Below, in pieces: positions 1 to 8,323 of a DNA stretch of 64,000 nt. The DNA comes from a virus. The notes beneath the pieces were generated by a model. The model was given only the letters and a program-made list of their open reading frames with translations, was not told the origin of the DNA and searched no databases. Every line of letters starts with the position of its first letter. The stretch's first letter is position 1. Both the position numbers and the translations under genes were made by a program. Location: positions 1 through 64,000 of the IMG/VR virus record IMGVR_UViG_3300013126_000023; one strand, given 5' to 3'.

Positions 1-110
1 CCATTAGCAGTTGCACCTTGAGCTAATATAGTAACATTGGCGAAAGAATAACTAATTTCATTATTAGCTAATAGATTTTCAAATACACAATTATTTGCTG
101 CGTAAGTCAT
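1..110 (-). CDS. Kelch-like repeat virion protein, N-terminal fragment
   Basis: Partial gene running off the left edge of the window; only the first 36 codons are present. Its ATG (110-108) overlaps the stop of the preceding gene in an ATGA arrangement, as in the next three genes of the series. The N-terminus starts MTYAANNCVFEN and reaches an ANVTIL stretch that corresponds to SNVSIL/ANVNIL in the three complete paralogues, so it is probably a further copy of the same family. No repeat motif is reached before the window ends. The family call rests on N-terminal similarity and position only. Confidence 0.6.
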   Translation of the reverse strand, partial: MTYAANNCVFENLLANNEISYSFANVTILAQGATAN

Positions 111-1105
111 ACTTGTGTCCCAGAATTATTACCTCTAAGTGTAGTCAATGCACCTATACAAGTAGCTAGTCCTTCGGAAGCAAATGAAAATCTTTGCACG
201 CTTGTAGTATAATTGTATCCTCCGCTTGTATAACCATGTGTACTAGAACTTGAACCAGCAGAACTAGATAACCCCGAAGTCAGGCAACCAACGACACTTG
301 AAGGCGTATCACTTGCATAAGGAAATTTTTGTATACATGCTAAAGTGCTATTAGTTGGATAAAAATATCCTCCTGCTATATAACCATTTGTCGATGAATT
401 ATAAGGTGAGGCAGATTCTATACCTATATTCAAGGTAAAAATAGAGGTTGATACGCTACCATATGCAAAAGGAAATCTTTCCATACAATTAGAAGTAGGA
501 ATAGGACCACCAGAAACATACCCGTTAGTATAAGATGAATTGCCTATTTGCCATTTACGACTATTTTGTAAATTGCCCAAGCATGTTGAATTGCTATCAG
601 CGGCAAATGGAAATTTATCCACCCTAGCCACACTGGTATCTGGAGATAAACAACTTTGTCCTCCAGTATTATATCCATCTGTAAGCGAAGAAACACCAGA
701 AAATGTTCTTCTTGCCAAGGTAAGACAACCGACAGAATATGCGCTACTATCTGTCGTAAAAGAAAATTTATCAATAGTATCTCTCATTACGTTACTGCTA
801 TCAATACCGCCTGCAAAATATCCATTTTCCCTGGATTGATGAGCAGCTCCAGTATGTTTAGCAACTGTAGTGTTTCCTACACTTCTGGATACATACGTAG
901 ATACAAATGGGAATTTTTCTATACTAGATAAAATACCAGGTACGTTTCTACCTGCTATAGAATATCCAGCAATACTACCAATCGAGGGAGATGTGCTGGC
1001 AAAAACATTTGATGTTAAACTAATTCCAGATTCTAGGATAACCGAATTAACACAAGCGTTTCTGAATACGTCAACAACGAAATTAGAATTTATACTGTAA
1101 CTCAT
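107..1105 (-). CDS. Kelch-like repeat tail/adhesin protein (paralogue 1)
   Basis: A 332-residue protein of about six tandem units of roughly 45-50 residues. Each unit carries a KFPF or RFPF core, a Gly-Leu or Gly-Asn-Leu turn and an HGYxxGG or NGYxxGG end. Such units are known from virion proteins of T4-like marine phages and resemble kelch/beta-propeller blades. A role in the distal tail or host-surface binding is inferred. It lies in a chain of paralogues joined by ATGA overlaps, so translation is probably coupled. No signal peptide or catalytic motif is visible. About six blades would suit a closed propeller, but this is a structural guess. Confidence 0.7.
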   Translation of the reverse strand: MSYSINSNFVVDVFRNACVNSVILESGISLTSNVFASTSPSIGSIAGYSIAGRNVPGILSSIEKFPFVSTYVSRSVGNTTVAKHTGAAHQSRENGYFAGGIDSSNVMRDTIDKFSFTTDSSAYSVGCLTLARRTFSGVSSLTDGYNTGGQSCLSPDTSVARVDKFPFAADSNSTCLGNLQNSRKWQIGNSSYTNGYVSGGPIPTSNCMERFPFAYGSVSTSIFTLNIGIESASPYNSSTNGYIAGGYFYPTNSTLACIQKFPYASDTPSSVVGCLTSGLSSSAGSSSSTHGYTSGGYNYTTSVQRFSFASEGLATCIGALTTLRGNNSGTQV

Positions 1106-2136
1106 ACCTGATGGCCTCCCATCAAGGATCTAGTTTCTGTTAGCAATCCTATGCATGAAGCATTAGTATCACTACTAAAATTTATTTTATCTATGCATCT
1201 TAAATATGAAAAGGTAGGATAATTATAACCACCTACAGTATAGCCATAACCTACAGGTCCAGCTGAAACTCCTGCAGATGAATGTCTTCCGCAATTGTTA
1301 CTTAATGTTCCTACAGATGAGGCAGCACCTTCTGCAGAAAATGGGAACTTGTCTATGGTAGCTACCCAACTACCAGAAGTATATGGTGTAGAAGGTGTAG
1401 GGAATAATAAACCTCCACCCAAATATCCATGTGTTATTGATGACATACCAGCATTATATCCTCTAGCTTGATACAAACAACCAACGCAACCAACAGTACT
1501 TTCGGTAGCAAATGGAAATTTTTCTATATAATTGCAATTTTGTGCGTAATAATTCCCCGAACTATAACCAGCATACAATGATGAAATACCATTATATTGA
1601 GATTGATAAGTTAAATTACCTGGAGACGTAGCACTAACATCAGTTGAAAATGGAAATTTGTTTAAAATTGTAGAGGAAGGTTCATTAAATGATGCAAAAC
1701 CTTTTGTAGGTGATGCATAACCGGAAGAAACAGTTTTGCAGTGTGTTAGATCACCTACATCTATAGAATTAGTTCTTACAGAAAATGGAAATTTATCTAT
1801 AATGTTTGAATTTGTTGTGGGATTTATAATTCCCCCAAAGGTGTAACCATGCTGTGTTGATGATGTTCCACCTGCCTGTGATCTCGTAACTGATATCGCA
1901 GCTATACAGGCAGAACCCTCGTCTGTTGAAAAGGGAAATTTTTCTATATTATTTTTGAATGATACTGTTGGACCACCTTGTCCGCTAGATACAAACCCAG
2001 CAGTAGTTCCCCAATAAGGTGATGTTAAAATACTAACGTTAGAAGTTATAGCTATGCCTTTTTCTAAGATGCCGGTATTAAAACAAACATTTCTGCTTGT
2101 ATCAATAAATGGTATACCGCAAATAGAATATGTCAT
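1102..2136 (-). CDS. Kelch-like repeat tail/adhesin protein (paralogue 2)
   Basis: A 344-residue paralogue of its neighbours, with the same N-terminal plan (MTYSICGIPFIDTSRN, then EKGIAITSNVSILTSP) and repeated IEKFPFSTD / IDKFPFS units separated by Gly-rich HGYxxGG turns. The stop overlaps the next gene's start and the start overlaps the previous gene's stop (ATGA), indicating one mRNA with coupled translation. The N-terminal 45 residues are the most conserved part among the copies and may attach the protein to the virion, while the repeats vary. That division is inferred from comparison within the window. Exact binding target unknown. Confidence 0.7.
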   Translation of the reverse strand: MTYSICGIPFIDTSRNVCFNTGILEKGIAITSNVSILTSPYWGTTAGFVSSGQGGPTVSFKNNIEKFPFSTDEGSACIAAISVTRSQAGGTSSTQHGYTFGGIINPTTNSNIIDKFPFSVRTNSIDVGDLTHCKTVSSGYASPTKGFASFNEPSSTILNKFPFSTDVSATSPGNLTYQSQYNGISSLYAGYSSGNYYAQNCNYIEKFPFATESTVGCVGCLYQARGYNAGMSSITHGYLGGGLLFPTPSTPYTSGSWVATIDKFPFSAEGAASSVGTLSNNCGRHSSAGVSAGPVGYGYTVGGYNYPTFSYLRCIDKINFSSDTNASCIGLLTETRSLMGGHQV

Positions 2137-3164
2137 ACTTGTGTTCCAGTCATACCCGATCTACAGCAAGCTAGATCACCCACATTAGATTGAGAAGTAG
2201 GTGAAGCAAAGGGAAATTTTTCTACGGTTAATGCCGATCCAAAAATAATTCCCGGAGATCCTTCTCCACCTGCTGATAATCCTGCAGTGTTAGAAGATGA
2301 TGAAGCAAAATTTAATCTACCTGTTCCCAATCCCCCAACACAAGAGGCGGCAACTGAGGTTGAAAAAGGATATTTTTGAATATTAGTATAAAAAGTGTTT
2401 GGAGGAAATTTACCTCCTACCATATATCCATCAGTGCTTGATGAATGGCCACCAGAACCATAAGTACATATACCGGTTGTACCTATATTAGAAATACTAG
2501 TCTCAGAAGCAAATGGAAATCTTTCTATATAGTTAGCATAGCCGCCTGATGCAGAATTTTCACCCGACGCTACATAACCTGCATCCACTGAGGATGAAGA
2601 AGATGCTGCTGATCTACATGCACACAGATTGCCAATGTTAGTGGCATTGGTATCTGTTGAAAATGGAAATTTATCTATGCGTCTTTGTAGATTAGGATTA
2701 ACAGGTTGATTACCACCTGCAGCATAACCATGAGTTACTGAAGATATACCAGCAACTGCTGATACCGAACCATTTAAATCTCCCACATCAGTAGCATTTG
2801 CACAGGATGGAAATGGGAATTTGTCTATTACATTTGAAAAACTATTAGGAAGAACAAATCCTCCGGTATGATATCCATGCTGTTTAGAGGATACTCCTAT
2901 TCTGCTACCTGCTCTGGAAGCAGTTAAATTACCAGAAGATACTGCAGCACTAAACAATTGTGTTACAGGATATTTTTCTATAAAAGATGTACTAGTGGTC
3001 GGAGTATTACCCCCACTCACAAAAGCAGATGATTCTCCCCATAAAGGAGAGGTAAGTATGTTGACGTTAGCTCCAACACAAAGACCCTTCTCTGTGAATC
3101 CTGAATTAAAGCTACCGTTTTTACAAGTGTCTATTACACATACACTGCAAACACTAAAAGTCAT
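2133..3164 (-). CDS. Kelch-like repeat tail/adhesin protein (paralogue 3)
   Basis: A 343-residue member of the same tandem family. The N-terminal block (MTFSVCSVCVIDTCKN, then TEKGLCVGANVNILTSP) matches paralogue 2. It is followed by about six units with IDKFPF / IERFPF / IQKYPF cores and Ser-rich GYxxGG ends. It is first in the series in transcription order, directly after the S74-domain fibre gene, whose stop it abuts. Several extra cysteines occur near the N-terminus. Function inferred as a phage particle adhesin or fibre component; no enzyme motif is seen. Confidence 0.7.
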   Translation of the reverse strand: MTFSVCSVCVIDTCKNGSFNSGFTEKGLCVGANVNILTSPLWGESSAFVSGGNTPTTSTSFIEKYPVTQLFSAAVSSGNLTASRAGSRIGVSSKQHGYHTGGFVLPNSFSNVIDKFPFPSCANATDVGDLNGSVSAVAGISSVTHGYAAGGNQPVNPNLQRRIDKFPFSTDTNATNIGNLCACRSAASSSSSVDAGYVASGENSASGGYANYIERFPFASETSISNIGTTGICTYGSGGHSSSTDGYMVGGKFPPNTFYTNIQKYPFSTSVAASCVGGLGTGRLNFASSSSNTAGLSAGGEGSPGIIFGSALTVEKFPFASPTSQSNVGDLACCRSGMTGTQV

Positions 3165-4672
3165 TACTTGTTTTCAAGCGTTCTAAGTCTTTGGTCTAGT
3201 TCTTTAACCGTCTCAACTAAGTATCCGATCAAACCGGAATAATTAACGCTCTTAGTACCTTTCTCGTTTGTATCAACCAAATGTGGTAACACATTTTCAA
3301 TATACTGAGCAATAACACCAGCAGATTTTTTACCAGTGTCCTTCCATTCAAATTCAAATCCTTCTACGCTTGCTAATACAGATGAAGCATTAGTAATCTT
3401 ATTAAGATTTGCTTTTTCATTTAAATCTGATAAGGAATTAAATACTGTGGCGTTTAAAGTACCAGTATTGGGATTAAAATATAATTTAGTAGAGGATACG
3501 TTTGCCGAAGTTAATGTACCTGTGGTTGTATTATTAGCCATTAACAAATAAAAGGTACTCGAATTTATATTACCTTCGTTAAATAAGCTAACTCCACCAC
3601 CTCCACCACTACTACTGAATACCGTACCATTTGCAAAGTAAAACTGTGTAGCAAAAACATTACCACCTCTAACATTTCCTGACACTGTTATATTAGATAT
3701 ATTAGCAGTAGTTACGCCGGATATTACTCGGGCATTGGTATAATATAAATTTGTACCTTCAGCTAAATCAGTTGTGCTTACTGGTATATTATAATAGGTT
3801 GATCCATCATTAGTAAATTCCCATCTATCTTGCGTCTCATCCCACAGTAATAATACATTGGAACTAGATCCTCTATTTACAATTAATCCACCGTCCTGAG
3901 TAGGAGCGCCTGTATGATTAGAATTTAAAACAATTTGATTATCAGCAAGATTAATAGTTTCAGTATTAATTGTGGTCGTAGTACCGGAAACTGTTAGGTT
4001 ACCGCTAACTGTCATATTTAAAAATGTTTGATCACTAGGTAAATTGGCAGTGTAATTACTTCCATCGGCTGTTGCTATGGTAAATGTATTACCCGAGGCC
4101 GAAAATCCTGATACGCCTGCAACATTCACATTTGATGCAGAAGTTATTCTACCATATGTATCAACAGTAATAACAGGAACCTTAGATGATCCACCATATT
4201 GTAATGGTGTTACGCCAGAAGTAGCTAAAGCAATAGTGGGTGTCGCCCCCGATCCGCCTTGTCCAGTTACAACTATACCTGTTCCTGCAAGAACATTGGA
4301 AACAGATAAACTAGAATTAGATTGTAATAAAGTAACGCCTGTAGAATTAACTACCTGAATAGAATTGCCACCGTCTTTAATGGTTATACCACCAAGAAAT
4401 ATCGAATTACCTGCTACATATAATTCTTTAAATCGTAACGCGGGCGTGCCTAAGGCGTATGTATTATCAGTTAGAGGAACAATATTTCCATCCAATCTTG
4501 TTAACAATACCTTAGCTAGAGTATTATTAAGTAGTATATTACCGCCGGCAACTATTCCATCATGAACTCGCAGGGTACCACCTGAAGTATCTACTGTTAG
4601 TTCACCTGCTGCCCCAGTAAAGGTACTATTTTGATTGCTATTGCCTCGTCTAAATTGCACTTGTGTTGGCAT
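3164..4672 (-). CDS. Tail fibre protein with C-terminal S74 chaperone domain
   Basis: A 502-residue fibre. The N-terminal block MPTQVQFRRGNSNQN...FTGAAGELTVDT is a common head-proximal fibre start, also seen in T4-like cyanophages. The middle contains short beta-rich repeats, including LAEGTNLYYTNARV, shared with the giant fibre at 13.8-22 kb. The last 100 residues form an intramolecular chaperone auto-processing domain (Peptidase_S74 family): SDLNEKANLNKI with the likely nucleophilic Ser, then GVIAQYIENVLP and a C-terminal helix. In this family the domain trimerises, folds the fibre and is then usually released by self-cleavage. Start chosen at the conserved MPTQVQFRRG. Confidence 0.85.
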   Translation of the reverse strand: MPTQVQFRRGNSNQNSTFTGAAGELTVDTSGGTLRVHDGIVAGGNILLNNTLAKVLLTRLDGNIVPLTDNTYALGTPALRFKELYVAGNSIFLGGITIKDGGNSIQVVNSTGVTLLQSNSSLSVSNVLAGTGIVVTGQGGSGATPTIALATSGVTPLQYGGSSKVPVITVDTYGRITSASNVNVAGVSGFSASGNTFTIATADGSNYTANLPSDQTFLNMTVSGNLTVSGTTTTINTETINLADNQIVLNSNHTGAPTQDGGLIVNRGSSSNVLLLWDETQDRWEFTNDGSTYYNIPVSTTDLAEGTNLYYTNARVISGVTTANISNITVSGNVRGGNVFATQFYFANGTVFSSSGGGGGVSLFNEGNINSSTFYLLMANNTTTGTLTSANVSSTKLYFNPNTGTLNATVFNSLSDLNEKANLNKITNASSVLASVEGFEFEWKDTGKKSAGVIAQYIENVLPHLVDTNEKGTKSVNYSGLIGYLVETVKELDQRLRTLENK

Positions 4673-4682
4673 TTTTTCTCCG

Positions 4683-5270
4683 TTATGATGCTAAGGCGCC
4701 TAAGTCTTGTAGTTCTATTGAACCGGGAGGATTCATTAAATCTATATTTGGTGTCAAACTAACACCAAACGCATCGAATGATGCTGTTAAATTACCGAAA
4801 TCCCCTGCAGGGAATAAGTATTCTCTGAAGGAAACGTTACCTGTGGCAGAATCATAAACTATACCAACGCCTGACGATATATTACCGCCTATAATATTTA
4901 TTATACCGGTTGTATTATCGTAGCTACCACTACCTGTAACAAGAATAGCTGTTCTAGCTCTGGCGTTTGTATAGTATAAATTTGACCCTTCAGAAATATT
5001 AGAAGAGGATAATACAACTGCGCCCGTCTGGCCATTAACACTAGTAACACCGCCAGTAATATTTATAACACCCGTTGTATTATCATATGAACCTGCACCA
5101 GTAATGGTGATAGCCGTTCTAGCTCTTGCATTTGTATAGAATAGGTTGACAGCCTCTGTAATATTATCAGAGTAAACTGTTCCCAGATCACTAAAGGTAA
5201 TTGACCCGTTAGCAATATTATTGCCGGCTATAACAAAATCTGCTATATATCTTGATCTGGTTGTTGGCAT
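4683..5270 (-). CDS. Short tail-fibre-like repeat protein
   Basis: A 195-residue beta-rich protein beginning MPTTRSRYIADFVIAGNNIANGSITFSDLGTVY. This start is closely matched by the small protein at 11330-11644, so it is a reusable fibre module. Two copies of a LFYTNARARTAITITGAGSYDNTTGVINI-type unit follow; the same unit occurs near the C-terminus of the giant fibre. The C-terminal third is unique. No catalytic motif. Probably a fibre or fibre-tip subunit in the distal-tail operon; function inferred from shared modules and position. Confidence 0.65.
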   Translation of the reverse strand: MPTTRSRYIADFVIAGNNIANGSITFSDLGTVYSDNITEAVNLFYTNARARTAITITGAGSYDNTTGVINITGGVTSVNGQTGAVVLSSSNISEGSNLYYTNARARTAILVTGSGSYDNTTGIINIIGGNISSGVGIVYDSATGNVSFREYLFPAGDFGNLTASFDAFGVSLTPNIDLMNPPGSIELQDLGALAS

Positions 5271-5280
5271 TTTAGTCTAC

Positions 5281-5658
5281 TTATACTCCAGCTACCCAAT
5301 TTACTGTTTCTTCATCCCACATATAACGTTTTGGTGGGTCACCTGTCCCTGCATCTTCTGGCATTGGTACAGGTGAATCCCAAGTACACGTTGTCTCGTT
5401 TAATACCCAGGAATTAAATGGTTTAGGTGGAATAAACGCATTTCTGTTGGCATCATAACTATATCCAATACCGGCATAATTCTTTCTGAAATTACCATTG
5501 TATGATGTTTGTTTCCAAACTCCGCCAAGTAGTCTTTCACAGAAAGCTGCACCAATATGTTCTTTCTCCACACCGCTGGCATCAGAAGTATCTGCATTAC
5601 TAACCACAATAACTCTTACAACTATATTATTTGCATCAATTTCTGCAAAATGAGCCAT
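5281..5658 (-). CDS. Conserved T4-like cyanophage-type structural protein
   Basis: A 125-residue protein starting MAHFAEIDANNIVVRVIVVSNAD. This N-terminal signature is recognisable in small proteins that are frequent in fibre regions of T4-like marine phages. It is rich in aromatic residues in the second half (repeated Trp near the C-terminus: SWVLNE, CTWDSP, MWDEETVNWV). No signal peptide or enzyme motif. It sits between fibre modules and a 2OG oxygenase, so a tail or accessory virion role is likely but unproven. Confidence 0.6.
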   Translation of the reverse strand: MAHFAEIDANNIVVRVIVVSNADTSDASGVEKEHIGAAFCERLLGGVWKQTSYNGNFRKNYAGIGYSYDANRNAFIPPKPFNSWVLNETTCTWDSPVPMPEDAGTGDPPKRYMWDEETVNWVAGV

Positions 5659-5659
5659 A

Positions 5660-6265
5660 TTACTCTCCTAAATGAAGCCCTGTTAAGTCTAATTCATCAC
5701 CAACATATCCTACTGGAAATGTATTGAATGCTAAACTAATTCTAAGATTATCTCCCTCTTTCGCCTGAACCATATGAGTTAAGGATGAAGGAAATATTAT
5801 TAAATCCCCAGTACCAACTTCGAACCACCATGATTCACTATTCCAATGGTTCCAATCAGTTGTCGGCAATTTTATTCTATCGTAACCATCTTTAAAAAAA
5901 TATATTCTATCTTTTTCTTTATCTGCACTTACATAAAATACTGCAGATAAAAAAGAATTTGGATGTGCATGTTTATGATGATACTCGCCGGGTTTAGTAT
6001 AATTTAACCAAGATTGCGTAATTCTAAGTTTTACATCATGCTTTGGCGCATATACTGTTTTTAAATATTCATGTACACTGGTTTCACAAAATTCTTTTAA
6101 TTTATTTAATGTCTTATTTTTTAAAATATAATTATCTACACTAGTCGTGTTACCCATATTAGCACGACTTTCTTGATTATGTAAAAAATCTATTTCTTTT
6201 TTAGTTAACTCTTTATCTAATTTAAAAAATCCCACAGGCGTAGGAAACAAGTTATTTATATTCAT
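5660..6265 (-). CDS. 2OG-Fe(II) oxygenase superfamily protein
   Basis: A 201-residue protein of the 2-oxoglutarate/Fe(II) oxygenase type common in T4-like cyanophages (2OG-FeII_Oxy_5-like). Visible landmarks: N-terminal LFPTPVGFFKLDKEL; YHHKHAHPNSFLSAVFYV around residue 115-130 (metal-binding His region); GDLIIFPSSLTHMVQ near 165 with the distal His; and RISLAFNTFPVG with the Arg expected to hold 2-oxoglutarate. The family hydroxylates proteins or small molecules; the substrate here is unknown. It lies between fibre genes, overlapped by four bases with the gene before it, so a virion-protein substrate is an attractive inference. Confidence 0.8.
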   Translation of the reverse strand: MNINNLFPTPVGFFKLDKELTKKEIDFLHNQESRANMGNTTSVDNYILKNKTLNKLKEFCETSVHEYLKTVYAPKHDVKLRITQSWLNYTKPGEYHHKHAHPNSFLSAVFYVSADKEKDRIYFFKDGYDRIKLPTTDWNHWNSESWWFEVGTGDLIIFPSSLTHMVQAKEGDNLRISLAFNTFPVGYVGDELDLTGLHLGE

Positions 6266-6519
6266 CCATTGATCGCTTTCTCAATCATCTCCTGTTGGTT
6301 AGTTAACTGTGCATATTGCTCTGGTAACCAAATAGTATTGACTGAATCTTCAAATTGTTTAATTTTATCCAATGTACTCATCACTTCTTCCCACGTAGGA
6401 CATGGTCTAGGATCATCCCAACGTGAAAAATAGCTGTTGGTTATTTCCCATTTAGCACCTGGACGAAGCATTTCCATTGCTGTATCTATACCATATAATC
6501 TATATATCTTATTTTGCAT
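6262..6519 (-). CDS. Small conserved phage protein of unknown function
   Basis: An 85-residue soluble protein, MQNKIYRLYGIDTAMEMLRPGAKWEIT..., with a central DDPRPCPTWEEVMSTLDKIKQFED helix-like stretch. I do not recognise a defined domain. Proteins of this type sit beside oxygenase and fibre genes in T4-like marine phages. Its stop overlaps the downstream 2OG oxygenase start by an ATGA, suggesting coupled expression and perhaps a chaperone-like or accessory role for a nearby fibre. That role is inference only. Confidence 0.55.
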   Translation of the reverse strand: MQNKIYRLYGIDTAMEMLRPGAKWEITNSYFSRWDDPRPCPTWEEVMSTLDKIKQFEDSVNTIWLPEQYAQLTNQQEMIEKAING

Positions 6520-6520
6520 T

Positions 6521-8320
6521 TCAACTCCAAGAAAGAATAACTATACCGGAACCACCTTTTCCACCTGGTCCTTGACTAGGAGAGCCTAATGCGCTACCCG
6601 AACCACCACCACCTCCACCTCCAGTGTTCGCCGTAGCACTGTCACCTACTCTTGATGCATCTGGTCCAGGACCGTCAGCATTTCTACCATCTCCACCCCC
6701 ACCCTTATTCGCTGTAACAGTAGTTCCGCCACCCTTGCCTGCGGCTCCGCCACCACCACCTGCTCCCCCACCTCCGGAATAAGAAGTTGATACTCCAGAA
6801 AGTGCAGAAAATAAAGCATTACCACCATTACCACAAACTTCCGGAGGGTAAGAACCAACACCCCCGGGTCCGCCTGCTCCGCCACCTCCACCTGAAGCGA
6901 ATTGCCCCGCACTGCCTCCAGAATATCCTTGCCCAGATGTGCCAGATCCGCCCGACGTCGATCCCGGAAATGGATTGCCGCCTGCTCCACCGCCCGAACC
7001 TCCAGCTAGTCCAGTTCTTCCGGGAGCACTAGAACCAGAGCTGCCACCCCCACCACCACCTACGGAAACAATTGAAAAGAATGAACTATTGCTGCCACTG
7101 CTAGCCACAACTGTATCTGCGGTTGACCCAGAACCCCCACCACCTATGGTAATAGAATATGTATTACCTGATTGCACGGCCAATCCTGTGCCTGTTAAAA
7201 ATCCTCCGGCACCGCCACCGCCTGCTTGCCTACATCCGCCGCCCCCGCCACCAGCAACTACAAGATAATTTACTGATGTAACTCCCTCAGGCACTCTCCA
7301 AGTTGCAGAATTATAAAATATTGCACGTTTTCTCGTATTAGGGATTAAATATGATAGAATGACTATACCGGAACCGCCTGCTGCTGCGGCTTGTGATGAA
7401 CTACCATTGTAACCACCTCCACCTCCACCTCCACCGCGATTGACAGTTCCAGCAGCGCCAGCATAAGTGGTAGGGCTTGATGTACTGCCTCCACCTAAAC
7501 CGCCGCCACCTGTGCCACCTGTGCCGCCTATAGTATTTGGTGCTCTACCATCTGATGCACCGCCACCGCCGCCTGCGTACGCGATACTTGTACCAGAAAT
7601 AGAATTTGAAATACCATTACCACCCGCTCCACCAGAAGTGGGATTAGGTGACCCACTAGATCCATTGGCACCCATTGTACTAGCGCCACCGCCACCGCCG
7701 CCAGTAGCATAAGAAGGGCCGTAAAAACCTGAACCGCCATTACTACCTTGGCTAGGAGACGTTGATGGTATATTTCCGGCACCACCTGGGCTAGACACAG
7801 CAGCAGCATCTCTTGAAGCACCACCTCCGCCTGATCCCCCAGACCCACCGTCAGTTACTGCAGTATTGTTAGAATTATCATAAGAACCACCGCCACCCCC
7901 ACCTACAGATATAATTGATGAAAAGGGCGATCCCGCTATTGAAGAATTGCCACCAATACTACCTCTAGCACTAGGTCCACCTGCAGACCCCCCGGCGCCA
8001 ATTGTAATTGTAAAAGTATTGCCAGCAGTAATAGGTAATCCAGTTCCTGCTAAATAACCACCTGCTCCGCCACCACCGCCGCCTGAGCGGCCTCCTCCTC
8101 CTCCACCACCAGCAACAACTAAGTAATCTACTAATGTAACACCCTCAGGTGCTAACCAAGTACTTGAAGAAGTAAATGTATCTATAAATCTTACCCCGGT
8201 GCCCGGCCATAATCCCAATTTAGTGTAGTTGAGGGCCTGTGATAGAGTCCACATACCTGAAGCAACATACAAATTAGGTGTAGTGTTTGCTTTTGTAATA
8301 ATTCTACCAATATAATCCAC
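6521..8320 (-). CDS. Glycine-rich repeat tail protein (copy 1)
   Basis: A 599-residue protein with an N-terminal attachment-like segment (MDYIGRIITKANTTPN) followed by two glycine-rich units. Each unit begins with a hydrophobic VDYLVVAGGGGGGG strand and contains FTITIGAGGSAGG-type strands, Gly/Ser loops and a closing GGSGIVILS strand. Repeated poly-Gly beta sheets of this kind are known from phage fibre tips (compare the glycine-rich adhesin lattice of S16-like gp38, which is an analogy only). Two sister genes lie at 8324-10909 and 11653-13455. The codon pattern (GGT/GGA-rich) makes the DNA unusually C-rich on the plus strand. Probably a receptor-binding component. Confidence 0.7.
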   Translation of the reverse strand: MDYIGRIITKANTTPNLYVASGMWTLSQALNYTKLGLWPGTGVRFIDTFTSSSTWLAPEGVTLVDYLVVAGGGGGGGRSGGGGGGAGGYLAGTGLPITAGNTFTITIGAGGSAGGPSARGSIGGNSSIAGSPFSSIISVGGGGGGSYDNSNNTAVTDGGSGGSGGGGASRDAAAVSSPGGAGNIPSTSPSQGSNGGSGFYGPSYATGGGGGGASTMGANGSSGSPNPTSGGAGGNGISNSISGTSIAYAGGGGGASDGRAPNTIGGTGGTGGGGLGGGSTSSPTTYAGAAGTVNRGGGGGGGGYNGSSSQAAAAGGSGIVILSYLIPNTRKRAIFYNSATWRVPEGVTSVNYLVVAGGGGGGCRQAGGGGAGGFLTGTGLAVQSGNTYSITIGGGGSGSTADTVVASSGSNSSFFSIVSVGGGGGGSSGSSAPGRTGLAGGSGGGAGGNPFPGSTSGGSGTSGQGYSGGSAGQFASGGGGGAGGPGGVGSYPPEVCGNGGNALFSALSGVSTSYSGGGGAGGGGGAAGKGGGTTVTANKGGGGDGRNADGPGPDASRVGDSATANTGGGGGGGSGSALGSPSQGPGGKGGSGIVILSWS

Positions 8321-8323
8321 TAT

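Noticed and set aside
6253-6260. Minus-strand TATAAATA near 6256
   Set aside because: It lies inside the first codons of the 2OG oxygenase (MNINNL), so it cannot serve that gene as a promoter, and no gap is present.
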